Origin: Oxalobacteraceae bacterium
Lineage (GTDB): Bacteria; Pseudomonadota; Gammaproteobacteria; Burkholderiales; Burkholderiaceae_D
NCBI GenBank assembly: GCA_027490725.1
Contig: JAIXXN010000037.1
Coordinates: forward strand, 1 to 64,000
Direction of reading: 5' to 3'
Length of the DNA stretch: 64,000 nt
Each line of letters opens with the position of its first letter. The first letter of the stretch is position 1. Made by a program: the position numbers and the translations under genes. The notes below the pieces were generated by a model. The model made no database searches. It saw only the letters and a list, made by a program, of their open reading frames with translations, and was not told the DNA's origin. This document shows positions 24,261 through 32,601 of this stretch, piece by piece.

Positions 24261-25303
24261 TTGACGCCTTCCTTGCGAGACATGCCAGCCAGCATCAGCT
24301 TGGCGGCGGACAGAACGATAAAGGTGATTACGAACAGAATCAGCGCCAGCGCAAACAGCGACGAGGTGTGCAGTGGCGTATCCGATTCGGCGAATTCATT
24401 GGCCAGCGTGGAGGCAATCGAGTTACCGGCAGCAAACAGCGACCACGACAGCTTGTTGGCGTTACCGATCACAAACGTCACCGCCATGGTTTCGCCGAGT
24501 GCGCGACCGAGACCGAGCATCACACCACCGACCACACCAGTCTTGGTGTATGGCAGCACGATCTTGCGCACCACTTCCCAGCGCGTGCAACCAAGCCCGT
24601 AGGCCGATTCTTTCAGCACCGCAGGGACGATTTCGAACACATCGCGCATCACCGAGGAAATGAAAGGAATAATCATCACGGCCAGAATCAGCGCGGCAGT
24701 CAGGATACCGATACCCATGGTCGGACCACTGAAGAACTGACCGATGATGGGCAACGGGCCCAGTACGCTTTTCAGCAGCGGCTGGACATAGTCACCGAAC
24801 AGCGGGGCAAACACGAACAGACCCCACATGCCGTAAATAATCGACGGGATACCGGCCAGCAGTTCGACGGCGGTGCCGAGCGGACGGCGCAGCGACGCCG
24901 GGCAGATTTCAGTGAGGAACAACGCAATCCCGAAGCTGACCGGGAAGGCGATCAGCAAGGCGATCCCGGAGGTGGCCAAAGTGCCGACGATGGCAATCGC
25001 CGCGCCGTACTGGTCGTTGACGGGATCCCACTCGACTGTGGTGATAAAGCGTGGACCGAATTCCTTGAAGGCTGGCCAGGCGCCCACCATCAGGGAAATG
25101 ATAATCCCCAACAGCACGGCCAACACCGACAGCGCGAACAGCATGGTGGTTTTATGGAAAATAAAATCCTGGATGCGCTGATTGCGCATGGTGCGGTGCA
25201 TGGCCTGCTGGACTACCAGCTCGGCGTCCGCCTGTGCCTTACCAGCGTCCTGCGGGACTGGTGCACTGTGATTCAAGGGCGTGGAAGTAATGTCAGCACT
25301 CAT
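24257..25303 (-). CDS. pstC: PstC, phosphate ABC transporter permease
   Basis: A 348-residue permease, six predicted transmembrane segments, with an extended hydrophilic N-terminus (about 55 residues). The coupling loop [20 protein letters not shown] and the segment [16 protein letters not shown] identify PstC. It is separated from pstS by 94 bases that hold two hairpins, and overlaps pstA by 4 bases. Confidence 0.95.
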   Translation of the reverse strand: MSADITSTPLNHSAPVPQDAGKAQADAELVVQQAMHRTMRNQRIQDFIFHKTTMLFALSVLAVLLGIIISLMVGAWPAFKEFGPRFITTVEWDPVNDQYGAAIAIVGTLATSGIALLIAFPVSFGIALFLTEICPASLRRPLGTAVELLAGIPSIIYGMWGLFVFAPLFGDYVQPLLKSVLGPLPIIGQFFSGPTMGIGILTAALILAVMIIPFISSVMRDVFEIVPAVLKESAYGLGCTRWEVVRKIVLPYTKTGVVGGVMLGLGRALGETMAVTFVIGNANKLSWSLFAAGNSIASTLANEFAESDTPLHTSSLFALALILFVITFIVLSAAKLMLAGMSRKEGVK

Positions 25304-25326
25304 TTTTTGATCTCGTCGATGGTAGC

Positions 25327-25389
25327 TAGCCTGCGGTGCCCGGGTCGGGCAGCGCAGGCTAACCCCCTCGCCACCGGAGTGACGAAGGG
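25327..25389 (-). other. Paired stem-loops in the pstS-pstC intercistronic gap
   Basis: TAGCCTGCG (25327-25335) pairs with CGCAGGCTA (25353-25361), and inside it TGCCCG (25337-25342) pairs with CGGGCA (25346-25351) across a three-base loop, a nearly continuous 15-pair stem. A second, weaker hairpin with a bulge spans 25365-25389. There is no T tract. The position, just after pstS and before the permease genes, is that of an mRNA-stabilising element letting the binding protein be made in excess. Confidence 0.65.
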
Positions 25390-25397
25390 TGTCCTGA

Positions 25398-26444
25398 TTA
25401 GTAGATTGCTTTACCAGCAGTGTCTTTCAGGTTGGCTTTCCAGGCATCCTGAACTTGTTTGACGACGGCTGCAGGCAGCGGTACGTAGTCCAGTTCGACA
25501 GCAGCAGGGCCGCCGTTTTTGAAGGCCCAGTCGAAGAACTTGATGACTTCCTTGCCTTTGGCGGCGTCAGCCTGTGCTTTATGCATCAGAATGAAGGACA
25601 CGCCGGTGATCGGCCACGAGTTTTTACCAGCCTGGTCGGTCAGTACCACGCCAAAGCCCGGGGTCTTGGTCCACTCGGCATTGGCAGCAGCAGCTTTGAA
25701 GAAATCATCGTCAGGCTGCAGGTAGTTGCCATCCTTGTTTTTCAGCTGGGTGTGCGACATTTTGTTTTTCTTGGCGAAAGCCCACTCGACGTAGCCAATC
25801 GAACCTTTGATACGCTGGACGTTCGCAGCCACACCTTCGTTACCTTTGCCACCCACGCCAACCACCCACTTCACGGCCGTACCAGCGCCGATCTGGGTTT
25901 TGAAGCCTGGGCTCACTTTCGACAGATAGTCGGTGAACAGGAAGGAGGTACCCGAACCGTCAGCGCGGTGTACCACGGTGATTTCGCCTGCTGGGATTTT
26001 CACGCCCGGGTTCAGCGCGGCGATTTCCGGCGCGTTCCAGTTGGTGATTTTGCCCAGGTAGATGTCGGCCACAACCGGACCGGTCAGCTTCATCTGGCCA
26101 GGGGTCACGCCATCCAGATTCACCACGGTGACCACGCCACCCATGATGGCCGGGAACTGCATCAGGCCTTCGGCATCCAGGTCTTCTGCTTTCAGCGGCA
26201 TGTCCGAAGCGCCGAAATCGACGGTTTTGGCTTTGATCTGCTTGATGCCGGCGCCCGAGCCGACCGATTGATAGTTCAGACCGTTACCGGTGCTGGCTTT
26301 GTAAGCTTCCGCCCATTTCGCATAGATAGGGTAAGGGAAGGTTGCGCCGGCGCCGGTCATATCGGCGGCGTGTGCTACGGACGAGAAGGCCATTACTGCA
26401 GCCGCGCCCACTACCAGAGAAGAAAACAGTTGTTTCAGTCGCAT
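25398..26444 (-). CDS. pstS: PstS, periplasmic phosphate-binding protein
   Basis: A 348-residue phosphate-binding protein. Signal peptide about 1-26 ending AHA, then [20 protein letters not shown] with the conserved ligand-binding Thr, [20 protein letters not shown], and [18 protein letters not shown] containing the Arg, Asp, Ser and Thr of the phosphate site. It delivers phosphate to PstCA. AAGGA lies ahead of the ATG, and a Pho-box promoter lies 38 bases upstream. Confidence 0.97.
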   Translation of the reverse strand: MRLKQLFSSLVVGAAAVMAFSSVAHAADMTGAGATFPYPIYAKWAEAYKASTGNGLNYQSVGSGAGIKQIKAKTVDFGASDMPLKAEDLDAEGLMQFPAIMGGVVTVVNLDGVTPGQMKLTGPVVADIYLGKITNWNAPEIAALNPGVKIPAGEITVVHRADGSGTSFLFTDYLSKVSPGFKTQIGAGTAVKWVVGVGGKGNEGVAANVQRIKGSIGYVEWAFAKKNKMSHTQLKNKDGNYLQPDDDFFKAAAANAEWTKTPGFGVVLTDQAGKNSWPITGVSFILMHKAQADAAKGKEVIKFFDWAFKNGGPAAVELDYVPLPAAVVKQVQDAWKANLKDTAGKAIY

Positions 26445-26481
26445 ATCAAGTCCTTGGTTATGACGGGTTAGGATGCTGGGC

Positions 26482-26514
26482 AGTCTAACCAGCCTTTGTG
26501 ACAGCTTTATGACA
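26482..26514 (-). promoter_or_regulatory. Pho box and -10 element of pstS
   Basis: Minus strand: two TGTCA repeats 11 bases apart make the box TGTCATAAAGCTGTCACA (26514-26497), almost the textbook PhoB site. TAGACT (26487-26482) follows after 9 bases, exactly where the -10 element of a PhoB-activated promoter should be, since the Pho box replaces the -35 element. Confidence 0.88.
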
Positions 26515-26610
26515 TCATCAAAGAATTCTGAATTTTTCCCGAAGCACGCGTTCAGACACTATTTCCCCTATGAGGAATGGGCAAAACCATGCAGTCAAGC
26601 AACGCTATTT

Positions 26611-26647
26611 TGTCACATTCCGCGCTTTATGACAGGCATTTATGACA
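26611..26647. promoter_or_regulatory. Additional TGTCA half-sites between pstS and ppk
   Basis: The 302-base gap between pstS and ppk (26445-26746) contains, besides the two complete Pho boxes, a forward TGTCA at 26611-26615 and reverse copies at 26630-26634 and 26643-26647 (13 bases apart, so not a canonical box). They could extend PhoB binding. No gene is seen in the gap. Confidence 0.45.
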
Positions 26648-26652
26648 GGCCC

Positions 26653-26685
26653 TGTCACGTACTTGTCATAATTGATCTCTACACT
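26653..26685 (+). promoter_or_regulatory. Pho box and -10 element of ppk
   Basis: Forward TGTCA repeats at 26653 and 26664 are 11 bases apart (TGTCACGTACTTGTCATA), and TACACT (26680-26685) follows after 9 bases. ppk starts 61 bases further on. The arrangement mirrors the pstS promoter and predicts joint induction on phosphate starvation. Confidence 0.78.
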
Positions 26686-26746
26686 GATGCATCATTCGCA
26701 GCCTAAACGCGTTAGAATGTAATTATTGCAAAGTGAATAAAAAGAC

Positions 26747-28843
26747 ATGAAGCCAGACCTGCCAGCCGACCTGCAAAAAAACTCCGCGTTTCTGGACCGG
26801 GAACTGTCGCAACTAATGTTCAACCGGCGCGTTCTGGCGCAGGCGGAAGACAAAACCATCCCGCTGCTGGAGCGCTTACGCTATTTATGTATCGCCAGCA
26901 GCAATCTGGACGAATTCTTTGAAGTGCGGGTGGCCAGCCTGCTGGCCGCTGGCACCATTGATGGCGCCCTGTCCGACCATCCGGCACTGGTCGCAACACT
27001 GGCCCGCATCAGCGATGAGTGCCATGCGCTGGTAACCCATCAGTATGAAATCCTGAATCAGGAAGTGCTGCCGCAACTGGCCCGCGCTGGCGTGCATCTG
27101 GTACGCCACAACGAGCGCAACGACGCCCAGCGCGCCTGGGTCAAGGAGTATTTCGACAACGAAGTGCGGCCGCTGCTGACGCCGATCGGACTCGATCCGG
27201 CCCACCCCTTCCCGCAAGTGGTCAACAAGAGTCTGAATTTCATCGTCTCCATGTCTGGCAAAGATGCATTCGGTCGCGGCACCGCGATTGCCATCGTCAA
27301 AGCGCCGCGGGTACTGCCACGCGTGATTCGTTTGCCCGACCACCTGTCGGAAAATGGCGGCGTATCGTTCTGCCTGCTTTCTTCCATCATCCATGCCCAT
27401 ATTTCCGATCTGTTCGCCGGCCGCGAAGTACTGGCCTATTCGCAATTCCGGGTTACCCGGGACAGCGATCTGTGGGTCGACGAGGATGAAGTAAAAAATC
27501 TGCGTCAGGCGCTCAAGGGCGAATTGCAGGGACGCCAGTTCGGCACCTCGGTGCGCCTCGAAGTCGCCATGAACTGCCCACCCGAGCTGTCACAGTTTCT
27601 GCTGAATCAGTTCGGTCTCGACCAGAGTCGTTTGTATGCCGTGAATGGACCGGTAAATCTGGTACGCCTGGCAGAGATCGTTGATCACGTGAATAAGCCA
27701 GCGCTACGTTTCCTGCCCTTCTTCCCCGGCAACGCGCGCAAGTCTGCCAATCTCGATATCTTTGCCGAACTGCGCCAGCACGATATTCTGCTGCACCACC
27801 CGTTCCAGACCTTCCAGACTGTCATCGATTTTATCCGCAGCGCCGCGCTTGATCCTGCCGTGGTCGCCATCAAGCAGACCATTTACCGCACCGGCATGAA
27901 TTCGGATCTGATGGAATCGCTGATTCTGGCTGCCCGGCAAGGCAAGGAAGTCACCGTCATCGTCGAGCTTAAGGCGCGCTTCGACGAGGAAGCCAATATC
28001 AACTGGGCCGACAAGCTGGAACAGGCCGGTGCGCAAGTGGTGTACGGCGTGGTAGGTCTGAAGACGCACGCCAAAGTGGCACTGGTGATCCGTCGCGAAG
28101 ACCAGAAGCTACGCTACTATGCCCACCTCGGCACTGGCAATTACCATGCCAGCACCACCAAGTTCTATACCGATTTCGGGCTGCTGACCAGCCACGACGG
28201 CATTGCCCGCGAAGTCAACGAAGTCTTCATCCACCTCACTAGCCTGACCAAACCGCACCGGCTGGCGCATTTGTGGTTGGCGCCGTTCGCTTTGCAGAAC
28301 GAGATCATCAAGGCCATCCGCAACGAAGCGCGTATCGCACGCGCTGGGCGTCCGGCGCGAATTATTGTGAAGATCAATGCGCTGGTTGACGAATCGGTGA
28401 TCCGCGCTCTGTATGCCGCCTCCAAGGATGGCGTGAAGATCGACCTGATCGTGCGCGGTGCCTGCACCCTCAAGCCGGGCGTGCTGGGTCTGTCGGAAAA
28501 CATCCGGGTTCGCTCCATCATCGGCCGCTTCCTCGAACACAGCCGGATTTATTATTTCCGCAACGATCTAGCGCACGACATCATGCTGGCCAGTGCGGAC
28601 TGGATGAGCCGCAACCTGTTCCGTCGTATCGAAGTCGCCTTCCCCGTGCTGGACAAAGCGCTGAAACGGCGGGTGCTGGCGGAGGGCCTGAATCCTTACC
28701 TGAAGGACAATACGAACGCCTGGGAACTGGAACCGGATGGCCTGTATCAGCGCCGCAAAGCGCGCGCCAAACAGGCCAGCTTCAGTGCCCAGCAACATCT
28801 GATGGAGACGCTGGGCATGCCGAATGCCCAACTGGGAGAGTGA
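26747..28843 (+). CDS. ppk: Ppk1, polyphosphate kinase
   Basis: A 698-residue polyphosphate kinase of the PPK1 family, which reversibly makes polyphosphate from ATP. The N-terminal domain begins FLDRELSQLMFNRRVL; the catalytic phospholipase-D-like halves have THAKVALVIRRE and HLGTGNYHASTTKFYTDFG, where His460 is the expected phospho-acceptor. The second HKD-like half includes GRFLEHSRIYYF and ADWMSRNLFRRIEVAFPV. Length is normal. The ATG has only a weak AAAAG site. It is divergent from pstS behind its own Pho box and is followed one base later by sixA. Confidence 0.96.
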   Translation: MKPDLPADLQKNSAFLDRELSQLMFNRRVLAQAEDKTIPLLERLRYLCIASSNLDEFFEVRVASLLAAGTIDGALSDHPALVATLARISDECHALVTHQYEILNQEVLPQLARAGVHLVRHNERNDAQRAWVKEYFDNEVRPLLTPIGLDPAHPFPQVVNKSLNFIVSMSGKDAFGRGTAIAIVKAPRVLPRVIRLPDHLSENGGVSFCLLSSIIHAHISDLFAGREVLAYSQFRVTRDSDLWVDEDEVKNLRQALKGELQGRQFGTSVRLEVAMNCPPELSQFLLNQFGLDQSRLYAVNGPVNLVRLAEIVDHVNKPALRFLPFFPGNARKSANLDIFAELRQHDILLHHPFQTFQTVIDFIRSAALDPAVVAIKQTIYRTGMNSDLMESLILAARQGKEVTVIVELKARFDEEANINWADKLEQAGAQVVYGVVGLKTHAKVALVIRREDQKLRYYAHLGTGNYHASTTKFYTDFGLLTSHDGIAREVNEVFIHLTSLTKPHRLAHLWLAPFALQNEIIKAIRNEARIARAGRPARIIVKINALVDESVIRALYAASKDGVKIDLIVRGACTLKPGVLGLSENIRVRSIIGRFLEHSRIYYFRNDLAHDIMLASADWMSRNLFRRIEVAFPVLDKALKRRVLAEGLNPYLKDNTNAWELEPDGLYQRRKARAKQASFSAQQHLMETLGMPNAQLGE

Positions 28844-28844
28844 T

Positions 28845-29312
28845 ATGGACCTGATCCTGTGGCGCCACGCGGAAGCGGAAGATCCCGGCCCGAACCAGTC
28901 TGATCTGGAACGCGCCCTGACGGGCAAAGGCCAGAAGCAAGCGCGCCGCATGGGTCAGTGGCTGGATGCGCAACTGCCGGACAGTTGCAAAGTCCTGGTC
29001 AGCCCCGCCATCCGCACCCTGCAGACGGCCGAAGCGCTGGGGCGGCGTTACCGCATCCACAACGATCTGGCCCCCGGGGCCGATCCGGCCGACATCCTGA
29101 AAGCCGCCAACTGGCCCGCCAACAAGGATACCGTGCTGATTGTTGGCCACCAGCCCACGCTGGGTCAGGTCGCAGCGCTACTGATGACGGGCGAGGCACT
29201 GGACTGGGACATGCGCAAAGCCAGCGCCTGGTGGTTCTGCCAGCGCGACGCTGGCCGAGCCGAGAGCATCTACCTGAAAGCCGTCATGTCGGCCGATCTG
29301 GTCATCAAATAG
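28845..29312 (+). CDS. sixA: SixA-like phosphohistidine phosphatase
   Basis: A 155-residue histidine-phosphatase superfamily protein. The catalytic RHG-type motif is LWRHAEAED (His8 in RHAE), with LVSPAIRTLQTAEAL, and the second conserved His in VGHQPTLGQVA. SixA removes phosphate from histidine of HPt or PTS proteins. The ATG at 28845 follows the ppk stop by one base with GGGAG just upstream, so it is co-translated with ppk; an in-frame ATG 21 bases upstream lies within ppk and is less likely. Confidence 0.88.
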   Translation: MDLILWRHAEAEDPGPNQSDLERALTGKGQKQARRMGQWLDAQLPDSCKVLVSPAIRTLQTAEALGRRYRIHNDLAPGADPADILKAANWPANKDTVLIVGHQPTLGQVAALLMTGEALDWDMRKASAWWFCQRDAGRAESIYLKAVMSADLVIK

Positions 29313-29370
29313 CGGCCGGCCATAGGGCGCCCGTATCCGGAAAATCGTTAATGAAATTGTGCAGCAGGGC

Positions 29371-29398
29371 TTGTAAAACGGCAATTCACTGCTAGAGT
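29371..29398 (+). promoter_or_regulatory. Promoter of the 38-codon membrane-peptide gene
   Basis: TTGTAA (29371-29376) and TAGAGT (29393-29398) are 16 bases apart, 30 bases before the start codon of the small gene. Confidence 0.55.
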
Positions 29399-29428
29399 GA
29401 AAGCGTATCAACCGGAAGGAGGACCAGC

Positions 29429-29545
29429 ATGTTCACCTTACTCACCATGGGCATATTCGGCGGAATGATTGCGCTCGTCATCTACGAGCTCATCGCCGAA
29501 ATGCGCGGCGCCAAGCACAAACTGACAGACCGCTATCACGAATAG
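29429..29545 (+). CDS. Small single-span membrane protein, 38 residues
   Basis: ATG at 29429 opens a 38-codon frame ending at TAG 29543-29545. A near-perfect ribosome site AAGGAGG (29416-29422) lies at the right distance. The peptide has a hydrophobic segment (about residues 2-22, FTLLTMGIFGGMIALVIYEL) followed by a charged tail rich in Lys, His and Asp, the layout of a small inner-membrane protein. It has its own promoter and a strong terminator, so it forms a complete transcription unit between sixA and the repeat cluster. I do not recognise a family. Confidence 0.7.
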   Translation: MFTLLTMGIFGGMIALVIYELIAEMRGAKHKLTDRYHE

Positions 29546-29568
29546 CCGAGCCGGGCACCAGCCCGTCA

Positions 29569-29607
29569 GGCGCCGCCAGCCCCGCGCTGCCGGCGCCATG
29601 TTTTTTT
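29569..29607 (+). terminator. Rho-independent terminator after the small membrane-protein gene
   Basis: GGCGCCG (29569-29575) pairs with CGGCGCC (29591-29597), with an inner CAGC/GCTG stem, and seven Ts follow at 29601-29607. It lies 23 bases after the stop codon of the small gene. Confidence 0.85.
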
Positions 29608-29617
29608 AAAACGTAAC

Positions 29618-29645
29618 CCGGGGTCAGATCCGACATCCGGACACG
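29618..29645 (-). repeat. Inverted copy of the 28-bp intergenic repeat
   Basis: This 28-base stretch, starting CCGGGGTCAGATCCGA, is the exact reverse complement of the core found at 29732-29759 and 29803-29830. Together with those copies it makes a REP-like arrangement. The 309-base gap between the small gene and the PotF-like gene (29546-29854) holds nothing else but this repeat cluster and the terminators. Confidence 0.9.
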
Positions 29646-29689
29646 AACTCATCTATTGCCACGCTTACCGCACACCTTGCCGGCTCTTT

Positions 29690-29759
29690 TTGTTCAGGGG
29701 CTATGCTGGATATGCAAGATACAGCCGAGGCCGTGTCCGGATGTCGGATCTGACCCCGG
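29690..29759 (+). repeat. Tandem repeat unit 1, 70 bp
   Basis: The unit starts TTGTTCAGGGGCTAT and ends with the 28-base core CGTGTCCGGATGTCGG...CCCCGG. It abuts unit 2, from which it differs only in its first half by scattered substitutions and one missing base. Confidence 0.9.
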
Positions 29760-29830
29760 TTGTTACAAGGGCTATCTTGAAAATACAAGATACCGCCGAG
29801 GCCGTGTCCGGATGTCGGATCTGACCCCGG
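29760..29830 (+). repeat. Tandem repeat unit 2, 71 bp
   Basis: This unit directly follows unit 1. The last 35 or so bases (GCCGAGGCCGTGTCC onward) are identical, while the first half diverges slightly. Sharp conservation of the core with drift outside suggests either selection on the core or recent copying. Confidence 0.9.
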
Positions 29831-29846
29831 TTTTTGGCCTCGGCGG
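29793..29846 (-). terminator. Hairpin downstream of the PotF-like gene formed with repeat DNA
   Basis: CCGCCGAGGCC (29793-29803) and GGCCTCGGCGG (29836-29846) form an 11-pair perfect stem around the second repeat core. On the minus strand it starts 8 bases past the stop codon of the PotF-like gene. The sequence after it is AT-rich but not a clean T tract, so termination is probable, not certain. Confidence 0.5.
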
Positions 29847-29854
29847 TTTGCTGA

Positions 29855-30967
29855 TTACATGCCGGTTTTGAACTTGGTGTAGAGGCGGGTGATGCTGCGG
29901 CGAATGTCGGCCGGTACGGCTTCCGGGGCGGCCATGCGCTGTTTGTCGGCGTCGCTCAGGAATACGGTGCGGTTGCTGGCGATGTCTTTGCGCACCGATT
30001 TCAGGCTGGCGGTGTTCGGGTTGGCATAGAACACTTTGTTGGTCAGGCTGGCGTGCACTTCCGGACGCATGATGTAGTTGATCCACAGGTGCGCGTTGTT
30101 CGGATGCGGGGCGTCCGCCGGAATGGCCATGGTGTCGAACACCAGTGCGGCCGAGGTCTTCGGTACCAGCACTTCGATCACGTTGCCATTTTTGGCGTCG
30201 ATGGCGCGCTGACGGGCAATGTTGATGTCGCCTGACCAGCCCAGCGCGACGCAGACGGCGCCGTTGGCCATGTCATTGATGTAGCCCGAGGAGCTGAACA
30301 GGGTAACGTAGGGACGGATGCTCTGCAGCAGTTTGCCCGCTTCCGTGTAGTCGGCGGCGTTCTTGGAATAGGCTGGCTTGCCCAGATAGATCAGCGCCGC
30401 CGGCAGTACTTCGGATGGCGAGTCGAGGAAGGACACGCCGCACGATTTCAGCTTGGCCGCGTACTTCGGATTGAAAATCAGTTCCCAGGCATTGTCGGGC
30501 ATCGGCATGCCACCCAGCGCGGCCTTAACTTTGTTAACGTTGATGCCGACGGTGGTGTAACCCCACAGCCAGTCCACCAGATAGTCGTTGTTCGGGTCGA
30601 TGCTGGCCAGCTTGGCCTGGATGGCCGGATCCATGTTTTTCAGATTCGGCAATTTGCTCTTGTCGAGCTTGCGCAGCAGTTTGGCATCGATCTGCAAGCG
30701 CGCCCACTGCGCCGTCGGCACCACAATGTCGTAGCCCGATTTGCCAGCGGTGAGCTTGGAATTCAGAATCTCGTTATTGTCAAACAGGTCATAGCGCACC
30801 TTGATACCGGTCTCTTTTTCAAAGTTCTTCACGGTATCGTCGGCAATATAGTCCGACCAGTTGTAGATATTGAGGACTTTTTCCTCTTGTGCCTGTGCCG
30901 TACCGGCCACCACACTGGCGACTACGCCAGCCGCCAACAGCAAGCTACCAACCAACTTCCCTGCCAT
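29855..30967 (-). CDS. PotF-like periplasmic polyamine-binding protein
   Basis: A 370-residue substrate-binding protein of the spermidine/putrescine type (PotD/PotF). Signal peptide about 1-26 (ending AQA), then VLNIYNWSDYIADDTVKNFEKETG, typical of PotF, YDIVVPTAQWARLQI, LVDWLWGYTTVGINV and ALGWSGDINIARQRA. The ATG at 30967 is chosen for GGAGGTGTT just upstream; a start nine codons earlier lacks this. No PotG/H/I permease or ATPase genes adjoin it, so it either serves a transporter encoded elsewhere or acts in sensing. It is probably monocistronic. Confidence 0.87.
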   Translation of the reverse strand: MAGKLVGSLLLAAGVVASVVAGTAQAQEEKVLNIYNWSDYIADDTVKNFEKETGIKVRYDLFDNNEILNSKLTAGKSGYDIVVPTAQWARLQIDAKLLRKLDKSKLPNLKNMDPAIQAKLASIDPNNDYLVDWLWGYTTVGINVNKVKAALGGMPMPDNAWELIFNPKYAAKLKSCGVSFLDSPSEVLPAALIYLGKPAYSKNAADYTEAGKLLQSIRPYVTLFSSSGYINDMANGAVCVALGWSGDINIARQRAIDAKNGNVIEVLVPKTSAALVFDTMAIPADAPHPNNAHLWINYIMRPEVHASLTNKVFYANPNTASLKSVRKDIASNRTVFLSDADKQRMAAPEAVPADIRRSITRLYTKFKTGM

Positions 30968-31057
30968 AACACCTCCAGAATAGGAATCAATCACTAGCCG
31001 GAATGATCAGGCAAAGGCCGCAGGGATGCAAGGAATTCTGTAGAAAAATGCGCCTAA

Positions 31058-32452
31058 TCAGCCCAGCATATCGAACAGGGTGCCGGAACTGCCGGTGCTG
31101 CCATTCACGGCCGAGCCGGCCCCGGTCTGAGCCTGGGCCGTATATAACGCCGCCAGCGCGGTGGCCTGCGCCGTCAGTGCCTTGCTCAGCGTGGCGCGTT
31201 TCGCGGTGATGCTGGTGATTTCTTTGCTGACCAGCGCGGTTTCCTTGTTCAGGGCACTACTCTCGCCCGTCAGACTGGCGGCCTTGGCACCCATCAGATC
31301 GGCGAGCCCGCGACCGTCATTGGTAAACAGCTTGCTGACGGCAGAGGCATCGTCTTTCAGCGCTGCGGCCAGTTTTTTATCATCGAGCACCAGATTACCG
31401 CTGCTATCCTGACTGATGCCACTCGCTGCCAGCGCCGACTGGGAAATGCCGCCACTGGTTTTCAGGAGCATATTCAGTTGTCCAGAAGCCTGATTCAGCG
31501 CCGTATCGCCCTTCAGCTCGCCTTTTTGCAAGGCTTGCAGTTTCTTGTTCAGCTCGTTGTACGCAGAGACGAAGGATTTCAGATTGCTGCTGATCTGGCT
31601 GGCGTCCTGCGTCACCTTCAGCTCGGTTTTCCCGGTCCCACTCAGCTTCAACGTCAGGCCGGGGATCGCCTTGTCCAACGTGTTGCTGGCACTGCTGATT
31701 TCCTGATCGCCTAGGGTCAGCATAGCGTTGCTGGCCGCCACGCCCTGTTTCAATTGCTGTTTGCCATCCGGGTCAAAGCTAAGCAGACTCTTCAGCGCGG
31801 CATCGCCACTGACGCTGATGCGCATGCTGTTGGCGGCCCCGCTAGCGCCCGTCATAGCCAGAGAAAACTTGCCATCGTCGCCCTTGAGCACTTTCACATC
31901 CACCCCGGCGGCCTTAAACGCGGCGGCAATCCCGTCCAGCGTGTTGTTGCTGCTATCGATGGTGATGGTTTTGCTGGCGCTCGTGCCATTCAGACGAAAG
32001 CCCTGCTCGCCTGCCGTGCCGAAATCGACTTTGACGGTGGCGATGGTACTCCCCCCTGCTCCGCTACCGAGCTTGCTATCAGAGCTGGCAAACGCCTCGC
32101 TAGTTAGAAACTGCCCTTGCGCCAGCTGGCGCACATTCAGCGCGTAGCTGCCGGCCTTGGCGCTGCCGTTGGCACTCACGCTGAGCACGGACTTGTCCGA
32201 CGCGGTGGCACTCGTGCTGAGCCCGCCGCCACGAAGACTGGAGGCCAGTGTCTGGAACGCCGACAAGGCACTTTTCAACTGCCCCAATCCGGACAGCTTG
32301 GTCTGGTCAGCCTTGAGCGCGGTATTGAGCTTGGTGGCCACGCCATTTTGCGCAGACATGGTCTTCTGGACGCGGTTATACACGTCGGTTGACAGGGTCG
32401 CACTGGTATTGGTGCCAGCAGCGCTGCTGGAAGAGAGAGGAGAGGTGGCCAT
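31058..32452 (-). CDS. fliD: FliD-like flagellar filament cap protein, divergent
   Basis: A 464-residue FliD (HAP2) homologue. The N-terminal region has the helical KLSGLGQLKSALSAFQTLASSL and the D2/D3-like SYALNVRQLAQGQFLTSEAF; the C-terminal FliD domain includes FVSAYNELNKKLQALQKGEL, SGISQDSSGNLVLDDKKLAA and DDASAVSKLFTNDGRGLADL. It lacks the usual N-terminal GSGLD motif and has a Ser/Ala/Gly-rich tail. FliD normally caps the filament and helps flagellin fold. No other flagellar gene is nearby; the preceding gene encodes a PilZ protein. It could be a filament cap in a genome with scattered flagellar genes or a specialised paralogue. Confidence 0.83.
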   Translation of the reverse strand: MATSPLSSSSAAGTNTSATLSTDVYNRVQKTMSAQNGVATKLNTALKADQTKLSGLGQLKSALSAFQTLASSLRGGGLSTSATASDKSVLSVSANGSAKAGSYALNVRQLAQGQFLTSEAFASSDSKLGSGAGGSTIATVKVDFGTAGEQGFRLNGTSASKTITIDSSNNTLDGIAAAFKAAGVDVKVLKGDDGKFSLAMTGASGAANSMRISVSGDAALKSLLSFDPDGKQQLKQGVAASNAMLTLGDQEISSASNTLDKAIPGLTLKLSGTGKTELKVTQDASQISSNLKSFVSAYNELNKKLQALQKGELKGDTALNQASGQLNMLLKTSGGISQSALAASGISQDSSGNLVLDDKKLAAALKDDASAVSKLFTNDGRGLADLMGAKAASLTGESSALNKETALVSKEITSITAKRATLSKALTAQATALAALYTAQAQTGAGSAVNGSTGSSGTLFDMLG

Positions 32453-32512
32453 AGAGGGATTCCGTCAGAATTACTTACATAGTATGCAACATGATGGAAT
32501 TTTTAAACCTTC

Positions 32513-32540
32513 AAGCAGAGCCGCGAAAAGCGCTCTGCTT
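32513..32540 (-). terminator. Hairpin between the PilZ and fliD genes
   Basis: AAGCAGAGC (32513-32521) and GCTCTGCTT (32532-32540) form a perfect 9-pair stem with a 10-base loop. On the minus strand a T-rich but interrupted stretch follows (GAAGGTTTAAAAATT). It may end the PilZ transcript or attenuate read-through into fliD. Confidence 0.5.
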
Positions 32541-32601
32541 GCCGTACCGGCCTTGGCGCGGGGGTTCGGACGCCCGAGCAGCCCCCGTCTCCGCGCAGCG
32601 C

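Noticed and set aside
29618-29846. CRISPR array as an explanation for the repeated 28-base sequence.
   Set aside because: Only two direct copies with no unique spacer of regular length, one inverted copy, and no cas genes nearby.
29656-29871. A 71-codon plus-strand frame across the repeat cluster.
   Set aside because: The translation simply repeats because it reads the two tandem repeat units; there is no ribosome site and the frame runs into the end of the PotF-like gene.
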